A stretch of 64,000 nt of DNA, from assembly GCF_002234675.1 (NCBI RefSeq), contig NC_019875.2, positions 23,464,299-23,528,298 of the forward strand, in the 5' to 3' direction. The translations under genes were made by a program, and so were the position numbers. Of the stretch, positions 13,186 through 33,100 are shown one piece after another (the first letter of the stretch is position 1; each line of letters begins with the position of its first letter). Source of the stretch: Oryzias latipes. Taxonomy: Eukaryota; Chordata; Actinopteri; Beloniformes; Adrianichthyidae. The notes under the pieces are model-generated. The model had not been told where the DNA came from and searched no databases. It saw only the letters and a program-made list of their open reading frames with translations.

Positions 13186-13467
13186 ACAACTTTTTATGAA
13201 TATCATCATTTATTTCCATGCATCCATACATGTTCTGTACCCAATTATACCTGTTTAGGGTCACTGGGATACACACAGACAGACACACGCGCACGAGCCC
13301 GCACACAAACAAACATAAATACACAAAGAAATACAAAACTATTAAAACATACATGGAAAAATGAAAGAAAACTTGGCATGGATAACATGAAAAACGTCTA
13401 CATTATTAAATTGGGCCAAATAAAAAAAAAAGGAAAACTAGGGTTATAAAGAAGTTCACTCACTCAC

Positions 13468-14019
13468 CTATGTTGTCGTCGTGCTTGTTTTATCTCAGTC
13501 TGTCTTATTACAACCTAGATGTTTTTATTGGGGGCACAAAAAAAACACATTTACGAACAATAAAAAAGCTAATTTTATGCCATGGACCATTTGCTGCATC
13601 CATTACAGTCTAAATTGCATTAAATTATGGTGTGCGGGAGGTGCTTTGTTAAGTAAAGAATGCTAATTGCCTTTGACAACGTTGCTAAAAGGTCCGGCTA
13701 ACGTCAACCTGTGGAATGCACCTGTCCATGTTTTGACTTTTTCTTTATCGCGAGATTTCCGCATTGCGCAGTGGAGACCGTCGGCCGCCATCACTGCACT
13801 CAAGCTAACATTACCCAAGACACAAGGAGGGGGAGAAAAAAAAGACAAGAAAAAAAAATCTGAATAGCGACATAGCTAATATAGACACAGATTGAAATCC
13901 TCTAGCCAAGGGGAGATCGTTGTTGTTTCCTTTGGCTCTTCTGGCGCAGAAAAAATACAGCGACTGCCTTTCATGCAGTCTATAAGCCAACTTATAAAAC
14001 AAAGTCGGTCTAAGTAATC
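13468..14019 (+). promoter_or_regulatory. cul3: cul3 promoter and 5' UTR, possibly divergent
   Basis: The sequence just upstream of the cul3 start becomes CG-containing. TCGCGAGA at 13748-13755 is half of the TCTCGCGAGA core-promoter motif, and GCCGCCAT at 13784-13791 is a YY1-type site; both are common at broadly expressed vertebrate genes. The transcription start is probably in or just after this patch. A strong donor on the opposite strand (ACATAG then gtgagtgag, exon end at 13468) suggests a divergent non-coding or 5' UTR exon firing leftwards. The motifs are seen; their activity is inferred. Confidence 0.5.
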
Positions 14020-22698
<8,679 letters not shown>

Positions 22699-23095
22699 AA
22701 AGGAACTATTGAGAGTGGCAAAAGTTTTCTTTGACTCATCATCAATGTTGCGCATGGACCGAAGCTGTAGCGACAGCACTGGGGATCGGTTTCATCATCC
22801 TTTGCAAAAGTATATATTAAACACCGTAAACATACACAAGTGGGAAGGAAAACAGACGTGAACATCCACCAGATCTTTTCTGACTTCGAACGAGGCCAAG
22901 TCTTCCTGTTCCCTGTGAGTTTTAGCACGGATGGATCCGGCTTCAAGCTTTTCACTGTTTTACCCTTGTAGAGATGGAACTTGCAAGGAATCCCTTGGGA
23001 AAATGTGAACGAACCACCTTATTATTTTTTTTTTCAATAATGTATCATAATAAAATTATTAAACAGCAAATGTGGATTCTTACAAAAATAAAGGA
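22699..23095 (+). other. cul3: cul3 3' UTR with polyadenylation signals
   Basis: Downstream of the cul3 stop the sequence carries AATAAA at 23049-23054 and again at 23087-23092, the second followed by GT-rich sequence (GGTTTGTCTT). The likely 3' UTR is therefore about 400 nt. No other stable element was noticed. Confidence 0.6.
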
Positions 23096-23966
23096 GTATC
23101 ATTGCTGTGGTTTGTCTTAGAAATCACCTGCTGAAATGTGCTTTTCTGTGTATTTTATCTTGAAGCAGGGAACAGCTTCAGTATCAGGTGAAAAATAGGG
23201 GAGTGTGTCATTACAGAGCCTCATTTTTATGTTTTTGTAAGAGTTGGAAATCAAGATTTCCCCTTTAGAAGCTCCAAATGTGTTCATTTCAACAATTTTA
23301 TTTAACCACAGAGAGTTTGCCTTAATGATCTATTTCAGCAGCACTAAAACCCAAATTACCTGGATGAGAAATCTGTGGTGAAAACTGTGACAACGTTTTG
23401 ACATTCAACAGATGGTTTTTTTTTCACTTTAATATAATTTAAACTGAAATTAGGAACACCTAGTCCCATAGAAATACTAATTACCGGTAATGAAACCATT
23501 CAAGATTTGTCATTTGGCTTCTGTAACCATTGGACTCTTCCAAAACTTTTGACATGTTACGTTCCTCTAAATGGCTGCAGCTGGAGTTCTGAGGAAAGGG
23601 TGTGTTTCTTCAATATTAGTTTATCTTCATTGTTTTACCCTTCAAACCAGATTGGAATTAAACGTGTCTTTAAATAAAATGGTCAAACATCTTTTAAAGA
23701 CCTGGGTTCTAGATTATTTGTTACTTCTAGAAAGTTCCTGAGTAGATTGGGATGCAAAGCTTTTAGCTGTCAGACTCAGACTCTCCTGTGGAAGCAGCTT
23801 CAGTCCAGACGGCAGACCTCATCCATTTTTTTTAGACAAGATGGTTTTCTCTTCGCGTGAATTTTTTCTCTCCAGCTGCCTCCCACGGTCTGAAAAACAG
23901 TGGGTGCAGTTTTCTGGCTGCCACCCTGGGATCCAGTAACCCCAGTAGTTTGAAGTGAGTATAGAT
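23096..23966. other. Intergenic, nothing recognised
   Basis: Unique AT-rich sequence between the cul3 3' end and the first of two related DNA-transposon copies. Open frames are short and domain-free. Confidence 0.45.
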
Positions 23967-24538
23967 CAGGGGCTTTCCAAAGTTTAATGCTAAAAGAGAA
24001 ATTTGATCCAGTTTCTTACTGACCAAAACCTGGCAAGGGCTGCAAAATCACTGTGTAGGAAAATACATGTTTTTGTGACCATTAAGCATTTTATTTTAAA
24101 ATATACCTTACTTTTGATAGCAGCACATACATACCCTTCAAAATAAAATACACCTTGATGTGTCAAAAATGATCTTCCTGCAACAGCAGATCTACTTGAG
24201 TTAAAAATGCAAGAAAGCAAACATGGCATTTTCCATCCCTGTGACTTTGGTGTGTTGTCATCCTTTTTTCCTTTTACTATTAAATATTAACATGACAATG
24301 CAGATGTAGAATTAATTTTTATTATTATAAATCTATATGTGCTTGAAGCTTATTCTATAACCAGCCTTACCATTATTTTATCAGTTATGCTATCTTGCAT
24401 ATTAAAATTCAAAACAGAAATTAACTACAAACCCTTTATTAATTGATATCATCAGCGTTTTTCTTTATAGCCAGAGTGCCACTATGAAGGGATGAAAGAG
24501 CTGCATGTGGCTCCAGAGCTTCAGGTTGCAGACACCTA
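23967..24538. mobile_element. Short hAT-type element, 572 bp, with target-site duplication
   Basis: The left end is CAGGGGCTTTCCAAAG and the right end GGTTGCAGACACCTA; the right end's reverse complement matches the canonical CAGGGGTCTGCAACC of a common fish hAT family at about 13 of 15 positions. Flanking 8-mers are GTATAGAT (23959-23966) and GTAGAGAT (24539-24546), 7 of 8 identical. The interior holds the family words GCTAAAAGAG, CCAGTTTCTTACTGACC, AGCTGCATGTGGCTCCAGAG. No transposase is encoded. Confidence 0.8.
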
Positions 24539-24659
24539 GTAGAGATAATGGATGGATATATTTGAATATTCCCCACAGTTAAGATTTGCCAGGATGACCC
24601 TGAACCATGTCTTTAATTCAACTATTAAAAAACTTGCACTGCTAAGTCTCTTCCTAGAT

Positions 24660-25204
24660 CAGGGGTCTACCACATTTAATGCTAAAAGAGCCATTTGGTC
24701 CAGTTTCTTACTGACCAAAACCCATCGGGAGCCACCAAGTTCCACCTTGGAGGCATTCATTTACAAAATGTAATTTTTTATATTTACAATTGTTGAAATA
24801 TAGTGAAAATTAGTGATGAAGTGATATGTTTTCTATATATTACAATGCAAACTTCTTTTACTTTCAACAGAAAGTTCTTCCCAGCAAGTTTCAAGTTGCT
24901 GCGCTTTCATCCTTTTTTCTCCTTTACGCATGACATTGATGTAGACTCAATTTTTTTATCTATCAATCTAAATGCAACTATATACTTAAAGAAATGTGAC
25001 TCTACACAACAACTAGACATCCCTGTGCAGCAGAAAATAAGAATATGTGCTTTAAGGGCATCAATAAGTGCATGATTTTGCTCAGTTATCTGACACGTTT
25101 AAAATCTATGCAAAAATGGCAACTTAACTAAAACTACTAACCCATTATTTTTTCTAATTGTTTTCAAAGCCAGAGAGCCACAATGGAGGGATAAAAGAGC
25201 AGCA
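24660..25204. mobile_element. Second, right-truncated copy of the same hAT family
   Basis: Begins CAGGGGTCTACCACATTTAATGC at 24660 and repeats the 23967 element (CCAGTTTCTTACTGACCAAAACCC, then GCCAGAGAGCCACAATGGAGGGATAAAAGAGC near 25170-25200). The match stops before the terminal repeat, so the right end is missing and no target duplication can be assigned. The two copies sit only about 120 bp apart. Confidence 0.7.
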
Positions 25205-25599
25205 AATCACTGAAGCTTTTAGACATTTCCCCACTCTGTTCCCTTTAAACTCCTCGTATATATCTCTACGCCATAGTTGCAGTCTGTCTCTCTCTGTCTC
25301 ATGACAAATCTCTCTTCATAGTCTCCTCTTACCCCACCATAGCATTAATAAGACATGAACTTAGAAAAAGCAAACAATAGCTTGGGTAACTCCTCTCAGG
25401 TCAAAACCTGTTTGAGGTGTTGCCTTCTGGGAAAAAAGTCCAGGACAAACAGACTGAGGAACAGTTTTAATGCCAGGGTCATTAAAGCATTACGCAATAG
25501 GTATTACTAAAACGTATCTGAAAACTTTTTAAATTCTTGCATCTTTATCATCTTATTACATTCATGTGCTGACATTACTGTTTTATTTATCATTTTTAA

Positions 25600-25730
25600 C
25601 AGTGTTCACCTTACGGCTAATCGTGTTAGGGATTGCCACAGCGAATCAGCTTTCACTGATTGCACGGGTGGTTTGGCAGAGTTTTTACGCCTAAGGCCCT
25701 TCCCGACACAATCTTGTATTTTCAAGGCAC
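25600..25730 (+). repeat. Fish retroelement fragment (GCCACAGCGAATC...GGTTTGGCAGAG type)
   Basis: The order GGGATTGCCACAGCGAATCAGC, GCACGGGTGGTTTGGCAGAGTTTTTACGCC, GGCCCTTCCCGACACAA is a sequence I recognise as recurrent in fish genomes. The fragments at 7045-7100 and about 27680-27715 belong to the same family. Exact superfamily not assignable from this length. Confidence 0.6.
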
Positions 25731-26578
25731 TAAGAGATTATTTATTATTTTTAATCTAATGTAATTATTTCATCTTTTTAATTCATTTCTTTATTTTGAC
25801 AGGACTTTGTTCATAGTTTTATGCTTGTCACCCTGGTAAAGACAGATGTCAAATTTGTTGTGATATAACTGAATTGTAGAGCAATAATTCCATAAATTCA
25901 TGTATTCAGATTTTTAAGGTTGGATTCTTTTTCAAATGAGTAATTTTGTTATCATAGCAGTCCACTCTGCGTGGAAAATTGAATTTTAACTATCTTAAAT
26001 AACTTTACTTATCCTTTTTTCCACGTTTTTCTTTTTCCCTGTTCCACATTGAAATCACCTTGGTTCTGAAACGTTGCAGAATACATGAGCAAAACATCAA
26101 ATTAAAATTTAGTTTGCAGATCTCTGCAAACTGAATAGGACATGTGTTCACAAGTTTGGCTTCTCTTTTAGAAACTGCTCATTCCACAATCAACCAATTT
26201 ACTGGCTGCTTCAGCTCCGACACGCTGAAAAGATCAACCGCATCGTGAAGTTTTCACATGACTGTTCGCACAGTTGTTTGCATGGTTGACTCACTCAGAA
26301 GTTAATACCAGCCTCCACAAGCTGCCTGATTTTAGAGACATTTTCAGTCCAAACCAGTTATTTACACTTTAATCAGAAGCTGATGACATTTTCAGATCAA
26401 ACACAGTTGTTATAACAGGCCAACTGAGATCAAATCTGATTTAAATAATGCAAGTCATTGAAGGCATTACATTAAAATAAGCCAAAACTTAAAATGAGAA
26501 TTGAATTTTTCATAGCAAATTCCATAAATGCTTTTTTGAAATTTAAAATTAGTGATATAATAGCATAATCTAGACACA
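25731..26578. other. Intergenic, probably includes the dhrs12 3' UTR
   Basis: AT-rich, no repeat or gene recognised. The part next to 26579 should be the 3' untranslated region of the minus-strand dehydrogenase gene, but no clear polyadenylation signal was identified. Confidence 0.4.
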
Positions 26579-29500
26579 CTACGGTCCGCACAGCTCCACA
26601 GAATCCTTAAATTCTTCATCAGGCTTTGACTGAACAGCTTGGGCCAGAGTTTCCATCTGAGTTATGAAAGTCTGAACCTCATGATGAGAACTGTGAGTCC
26701 AAGCCAGAGGAAGATGGGTGGGAACAGGCTTACGATCTGCAATGGAAACAGCCAGAAAAATATGAAATGAGTAACGCTCCAAAGAGAAGCTGTGTGTGTT
26801 CGGTCTTCCTTATTGCAAACAATTTGTCTTGTTTACCTTGAAAAAACTGACCACTGCGTTTTCTAACAGCAGCTCTGGACAGGGCTAACCACACAACGGT
26901 GTCAGCTCCTTGTTCCGCAGTGCGCAGCCGGCCCTGCATCATGCGGTGAAACTCAGGCATTGATGAAGACACAGCTGGAAAAAAACATGACAAAAGGATG
27001 TAGTTAGGAAGTGATGCGTAAAAGATTATTCTTCCACTAAGCAAAACACTGATGACAAACATTTGAAATTATAAATGCAACCTATAACCTTTCTTGCACA
27101 CAGAAACTCTGCTGCACTCAGTCGTATGTTAAAAAACGTCTTAAGAGAAAAACACAAAATCATTAGTGAATCATTTTTTCTGTTTGTGGACAAAATAAGG
27201 AGAAATAGGAGTCCTGACAGTGATGCAGTGGTTAGCGCCTTTGCCTCAAAGTGAGAAGGCCCTGAATCACATCCTGGCTGGGATCTTTTTTTGTGGAGTT
27301 TGCATTTTCTATGTATGCATCCTAGGATTTTCTCCAGGCAGTCCGGCTTCCTCCCACAGTCCAAAATCATTCTTCATGGGTTAATTGGTTACTCTAAATT
27401 TTCCCAAGGTTTGAGTGTGTGTGAGTGATTGTGTGGTCCTACAACAGACTGGCGACCTATCCAGGGTGCACCCTTCCTCTGCCAAAACAGTAAGGACCGG
27501 TCTCTGTGACCACGAAAGAGATTCAGTGGGTTAAGAAGATGGATGATGGAGTAATAAAAGTATAGAAATATTACATTTTTGATTAAGTAATGTAATGCTA
27601 ATAATTATTTATAAGATGTTGTACTTTACCTATTAATAAAATAATACTTAATAATACTACAGGGTTGTGTCAAGAAGAGCATTCTGCAAAAATATCTTTG
27701 CCAAACCACCTACGCAAATCAGCGTAAGCCAAAAGGTGAAAGAGAACAATTTTGGAAGGAAAAATAGGAAGCCTGTTGACAGGGTACCTGGTGTCTCGAC
27801 CCATCCTGGATGCATGACAGAAAAGTGAATGACCGGATTAGCTGTAGCCCAGTGTTCTGTCAGCACCACCTGCTGTCTCTGAAAAGACACGACACCCTGT
27901 TATCTCTGTGAGCTGGAAAACAACCAAAACAAAATCCCTAAAGTTAATTTGTTGGAGTAACGGCCATGAAACTGAACTGACATCACAGATTTTTGTTGAT
28001 TTGAAAGGACTAAATGAAAATAATTTCATTTAGTCACGAGGTTTGAAAAGTGATGGCAAAGTCAAGACTCGTGATGGCTGAGTCCGTCTGTGTCGCCATG
28101 AATTTTCACAGTCAAATTTCATAATTTAGGCAGCATAACTGTCAATTTCTATTAAAGCTTGATTCCGTTATACAAACACCATGTGGCCAGATGTTAGCAA
28201 AAACAAACATTGCATGCCACTTTCAAAACAGTTTACTGATCACTACTTCCATCATCTGGATGAAGAGTACCTTGTTATCTACCGCTTTCCAAATAAAATC
28301 TGATTTGTGATTCTTCTAGTGATGGTCACGTCTTCCTCCTTTACCTTGTTTTGTGCGTAAACCATGACAGCATCAAAGTGCCCCTTCTCTGACTGCAAGT
28401 CAACTACCCGGAGCTTCTGGACAAGCATGCCTCCAGAGGACACAGTGATCTAACAGGCGGGGAGATAACAGCAACAGCAGTGAGCTGAAACAACAGCCTG
28501 CACAATAGTGGCATTATGCAGTCCACAAGATCCAGATGAAGACTTTTTTTGTAGTTGTGTGTATAATCATACCACTCTGGGGTCACGGCTCTTCTGCAGA
28601 AGTGGTACAAGGGTCTGGGTGAGAATGTACACTCCTAGAAAGACAAAAAGGCAACACAAGCATTATAAAATGACACAACATGACACTTTGTGGCTGCTAG
28701 AAGAAAATCTCACCCATAGTGTTGGTGGCAAAATTTTTCTCCAAGCCCTCTGAATTGAGCTCTCTTTTGTGCACCATGCACCCTGCATTGTTTATCTGCA
28801 GCATATATTTAACAGTCACATTCAAAATCTCATTCTTCATGACTGAAATGGCATTTTAGCTGGTCATTTTTATGTATAAAAGGAAAATAGGTGATTATTG
28901 ACACATACCAAGACATGGAGGGATGCATGCTGCTTTTTGAAAGCTTCAGCAAACTCCAACACTTTACGAGTCTGGCACATGTCCACAACATGGACGTACA
29001 CTTCCTAGAAAAGCAAATACATTTCTTAATCTGGTTCATTTTGTTTTGTTTTTCAGAGCCATCTAGAAATGTCAGACACTCGCCGTGTTCCCAGACTGAG
29101 AAATGATGTCCGACTGGGCCTCCTCTGCTCTTTCTTTATTTCTGCACAGCATGTGTACCGTGCCGCCTGAACACAAATGACCCGTCTTTGACTTCAACCA
29201 CAGTGTGTTACAGTGGCACGACTCTAGAGCATGTACCTCTCTTGGCTATGGCCATGGCTGCTGCTTTGCCGATTCCACTGTTGGCACCTGTAATCATAAA
29301 GGATCGCCCCACAACAGACACTTCCAAGTCCTTGGGCTCAAAGTTTTGAGCTGCTGCCTCATACCCCTTCCTGGAGGCAACATATTCTGAGTACTTAATT
29401 GTTTCCTTTTTGTTTACACGTTTTAACTCTGATACATATATGAATAATTCTTAGGAAGCAAAAGCTGTCAATAGAGCTATTGTAATGTACACAAAGGTCA

Positions 29501-29735
29501 GTGTGTGCCATGATGCAAGCGCCATTGTGATTTTAGCATTATATGTTAATAAATACAATGCATGAAAATTGTTCTATCAGTAATAATTTGCCAATGAATA
29601 AATGAAATCCTATAAAGTTGGCAGGAAAGCTTTTCTCATTTTTACAGAATGCAGATTAACATTTAAATAAATGACAAACCTCGTATAGTGGTGGATCCCA
29701 TTCAAAAACCAGATGGCATCTCGGTAAAGAGACAT
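26579..29735 (-). CDS. dhrs12: DHRS12-like short-chain dehydrogenase/reductase (10 coding exons)
   Basis: Putative NAD(P)-dependent oxidoreductase of the SDR superfamily; its physiological substrate is not known to me. Coding exons, 5' to 3' on the minus strand: 29735-29680, 29370-29237, 29166-29084, 29004-28909, 28795-28714, 28634-28573, 28449-28345, 27878-27788, 26974-26837, 26736-26579. They join in phase to 1005 nt, 334 aa, similar in size to human DHRS12. Visible motifs: cofactor loop TGANSGIGK at 46-54, NNAG at 125-128, catalytic Ser in VSSGG at about 175-176, and YAQNK with Tyr202 and Lys206. The start MSLYRDAIWF matches the family. The intron after the third exon begins GCGAGT, a GC-AG intron; using the nearby GT would shift the frame. 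It is head-to-head with ap1s3. Confidence 0.93.
27217..27550 (+). mobile_element. SINE-like retroposon in a dhrs12 intron
   Basis: The order GCAGTGGTTAGCGCC, CTCAAAGTGAGAAGG, GGAGTTTGCATTTTC, GGCTTCCTCCCACAGTCC, TTAATTGGTTACTCTAAATT, GACTGGCGACCTATCCAGGG, then TTCAGTGGGTTAAGAAGATGG is that of a very common teleost SINE/LINE-derived repeat. The TGGTTAGCGCC and GAATCACATCC segments sit where tRNA-type A and B boxes would be. It is in opposite transcriptional orientation to the host gene and lies clear of its exons. Confidence 0.7.
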
Positions 29736-29945
29736 GTTTGGAATGATGGTCAGCCCTGAAGGTTGAGCAGTTTCTTATCAGAGACTGAAACATATCAGCG
29801 TCACATGATGGAGAAGCGTTTGCTGCCCCCTACCGACGGTACATGGAAACTACACTAACCCCTAAAGTTAATGTTTAGCCGGTTCCCGTATTTACATTTA
29901 CTAACGCGGAGCGTTCAGGCTGAAACGTCAGACATCCCGATACCT
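29680..29945 (-). other. dhrs12: dhrs12 5' UTR splice structure
   Basis: On the minus strand, the first coding exon begins after an acceptor (caaccttcag) at 29756, twenty bases upstream of the ATG. A donor (GCGCTCAG then gtatcgg) ends a non-coding exon at 29944. The first exon would therefore start in the GC-rich patch near 29950-29990, directly against the ap1s3 promoter. Confidence 0.5.
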
Positions 29946-30121
29946 GAGCGCAGATGACGCGTCACTCCTCCGCCTGGCAGTGGGCGGAGTCAAACTACTT
30001 CACACTGACCGACCGCACTTGACGAGGAGCAGAAATGTGTTGAGCGGGACTGCTTGTTGACCCAATGTTGGGGTGAAGTGCTTGTTTTGTAATCGTGTGT
30101 GGATCCTGCGCCGCTTCTACG
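29945..30121. promoter_or_regulatory. Bidirectional promoter between dhrs12 and ap1s3
   Basis: About 170 bp separate the inferred dhrs12 first exon end and the ap1s3 start codon. The patch is GC-rich and CG-containing, with a perfect 10-bp palindrome TGACGCGTCA (29955-29964, CRE-like) and a GC box GGGCGG (29982-29987); no TATA box is evident. This is typical of divergent housekeeping promoters. The motifs are seen directly; sharing of regulation is inferred from the head-to-head arrangement. Confidence 0.6.
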
Positions 30122-33100
30122 ATGGTAAGTCTTTGTTTTGAGGTTATTTTGTGCGAATGACTGTATGAAAGCGTCACAACACCGAGGCTGTTCACCTGTT
30201 GCACCTGCCGCCCCTGTCAGACAGGAAGCGAACTCCGAAGCCCGCATCTCCGGAATCCTTCTCTTTTAATGGAAAGGGTTCTTTCATTCTAAGAAAGAAA
30301 ACAATAAAACACGCATTTTCTTGCTTTTTTGGTTAAGGCTGTGTTTTCTATCTTTGAGGAAAGTCAAAAGCAAGGTGTGCGTTTGTCGAGCTTAGGTAAA
30401 ACAGGTTAAGTCACTTTAAATTCTTGTCCTGCCCTTCAGGAAGTTTAATACTTCACATATTAATTTGCCTGTAGGCTGACGTCACTGGACTCTTATTTTG
30501 AAAAGACAGGCTTTTTTGTACAAAAAGTCTTCCCATGTTCCCCCGGGTTCCTCTTGAAAATGTGAAGCCCTCATAACTCTTTGAGATGATTGGATAACCG
30601 TCGATAAACATGTTTTAGGTGATCAATTTTTATTTGGATTGAGATCACTGATTTATTGATGAACGGGGTGACTTTAATTGTAAAAATGACAATAAATTGG
30701 ATTCTGCAGAATGTAGCATATCAACCTAAAGATGCTGCAAATGGATTTTTTTTCTTGCAGTAGCATCTATCAGAGGGGTTTATAGCGTAGTAGAAGAATG
30801 TAGATTATAATATGACAGCTTTCATAATTGAAAGATGTTCCAGATCACTCCTATTTGTAGTGATCTGATCCCCTTTTTATTTTAGAGTTTTTTTCTTATT
30901 GTGCCGTTTTGCTTGAAATGTTACTTGTAAATGATATGGAGAAATGAAATGGTAAGCTTAAACTTCCTTAAGAGCTTCCTTAAAATGGCCATATTTTTCT
31001 GTTTTCTGTGTATTTTTTTACCGAGCTTGTGTATCTTGTAAGCCATCATTTTTTATACCTTTCCATCAAAAACAGCAGTTTTTGCTCCACCTTTCCCTCA
31101 GTCTTAATCTCCTCTAAATGTAATGAACCACACCTTGATCTCTTGTGTGCTTCCTGCCTTTTGATTGGTTTACTATTTAGAGGTGGGACCTAAAGAAACT
31201 CAGAATTGCAGAGTTTTTCTTTTCTTTTACACGGAATTGAATTGTTAATCTCACCACAGTTCCTGTTCCACAGGTTTAAAATGCACTATTCTAAATAGAC
31301 TGCTGGGTGTCTGTGAATTTCATGAAGGGCTGCGCAGCATATTAAAAGTTTCACAGTTTTTTACAGATCTCATTAAGTATTTCAATTTTTAAGATTGCAA
31401 ACCTTTGTTATCTTTGTAAATAACAAAATTTTCTGGAAAAAAAAAAATCATGCATTGATTTTTAAAACTATGCATGAGATTGGCGTTGCTATAAAACTAA
31501 GGAGGTTAACTACCAGCTGGCTATTGTTTTTCATTTGCACTGTAAGCAGATGACTTCACATCACATTTCCTCTTTTATATACACAAAACATGACACCACG
31601 TTTTGAAGAAGCATTTTACCGGATTTGGCCACCAAGTTTAATTTTCAAATCTCAACTTCGCAACTCTTGATTACAAAATAAAAGCCTCCATTTACAGTAA
31701 CAACAGCAAATTTGAAAGGAATCTCCGTGTTGTAGCTCTATATATATATGTGCTGTCAGAGACCTTCTGATAGGGCTGCACAACACTAGGAAACAAAAAA
31801 AAATGCAAAATATATGGATTGTTTTTGGAGGACAATAGAAATTTCATAAACTGTTTTTCATATTTTCAGGAATCTTCATTCCAACTTCCTAAATGCAAGC
31901 TTTTAGCTTATAAAAGACTTGCAAAGTAATTTCTTTCCCTCATGTTGGCAATTTGGGATATCAATTAATTCATTTTTCATGATATGATCAAAAATGTTGT
32001 TCAGTTTTTGTGTATTTTTGCACATCTGTGGTTGGTTCTTAAGTTTTGTTTTAAAACCTTGTGATATTTTAAATATTTTGACTTTTTTGAAGGTTTAAAG
32101 GACAGGACATTGGTTTTAGGATAAACAGCATTAGTAGTTAAATTCATTTATATATCCAGCATAGTATAAATATGCAGAAAATCTTTGTTTTACAGATCAA
32201 TAAATAGTAAAGTAACCAGAGGCTATAAACTAAAGCCACATGAACAGTCTGGAAGTATTTCATCCAAGCTGGAAGGATTGATGTGACACTGTCTGTATCT
32301 TCAGATGCGCTTCTTGCTGCTCTTCAGTCGTCAGGGGAAACTGCGTCTGCAGAAGTGGTTCACGCCCATTACTGAACGTGAAAAGAAGAAGATCATCAGG
32401 GACATGACTACCTTGGTGTTGGCACGGCAACCACGTAGCTGCAACTTCCTCCAATGGAAAGACCTTAAGATTATTTACAAGAGGCGAGTCACACCACCAC
32501 ATCCTTGCTGAGGATGCTCTAACTGTTTGTCAGTAGATCACCACGGTCCTTTTCACAGCTAGAAAAATACTTTCCTTTTTTCTCTACAGATATGCAAGCT
32601 TATATTTCTGCCTGGCCGTAGAAAACCAGGAGAATGAGCTGTTAGCTTTGGAGGTGATTCATCGATATGTGGAGCTGCTGGACAAATACTTTGGCAATGT
32701 ACATCAAACTTAATTAAATATACCTGCATAGTTTGACAATCATGTACATTTTGTTTTCTGGATGAAAATACCCAAACCTGTAAAACATTGTGCATCTTTT
32801 TTTCTCTCAGGTGTGTGAGCTGGACATAATCTTTAACTTTGAGAAGGCCTATTTTATCCTGGATGAGTTTTTAATGGGAGGGGAGATACAGGAGACCTCC
32901 AAGCAGATGGTGAACCGCTGCATCGAAGCCTCAGACATGTTACAGGAGGTGAGATGCACTGGCACAAACGCACACATGGATCTCAATCACACACGGTCAA
33001 TCGTGATATCACATGTGGTATTTATTTGTTTATTTGCTGGTGTGGGTATTTTAAAGCGGTTGGGTTTTTGGTGTTTTACTAAACAATAATCATTCTTGTG

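Larger units (their letters stand above)
7899..13470. other. Mostly unique AT-rich non-coding DNA upstream of cul3
   Basis: No gene is recognised. The stretch contains a retroposon tail at about 9042-9130 and an ATT microsatellite at 13147-13180. A 45-codon minus-strand frame at about 11972-12106 begins with ATG and looks unexpectedly protein-like, but has no supporting context. A minus-strand exon-like segment at 8197-8258 has good splice sites but stops in all three frames. Confidence 0.4.
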
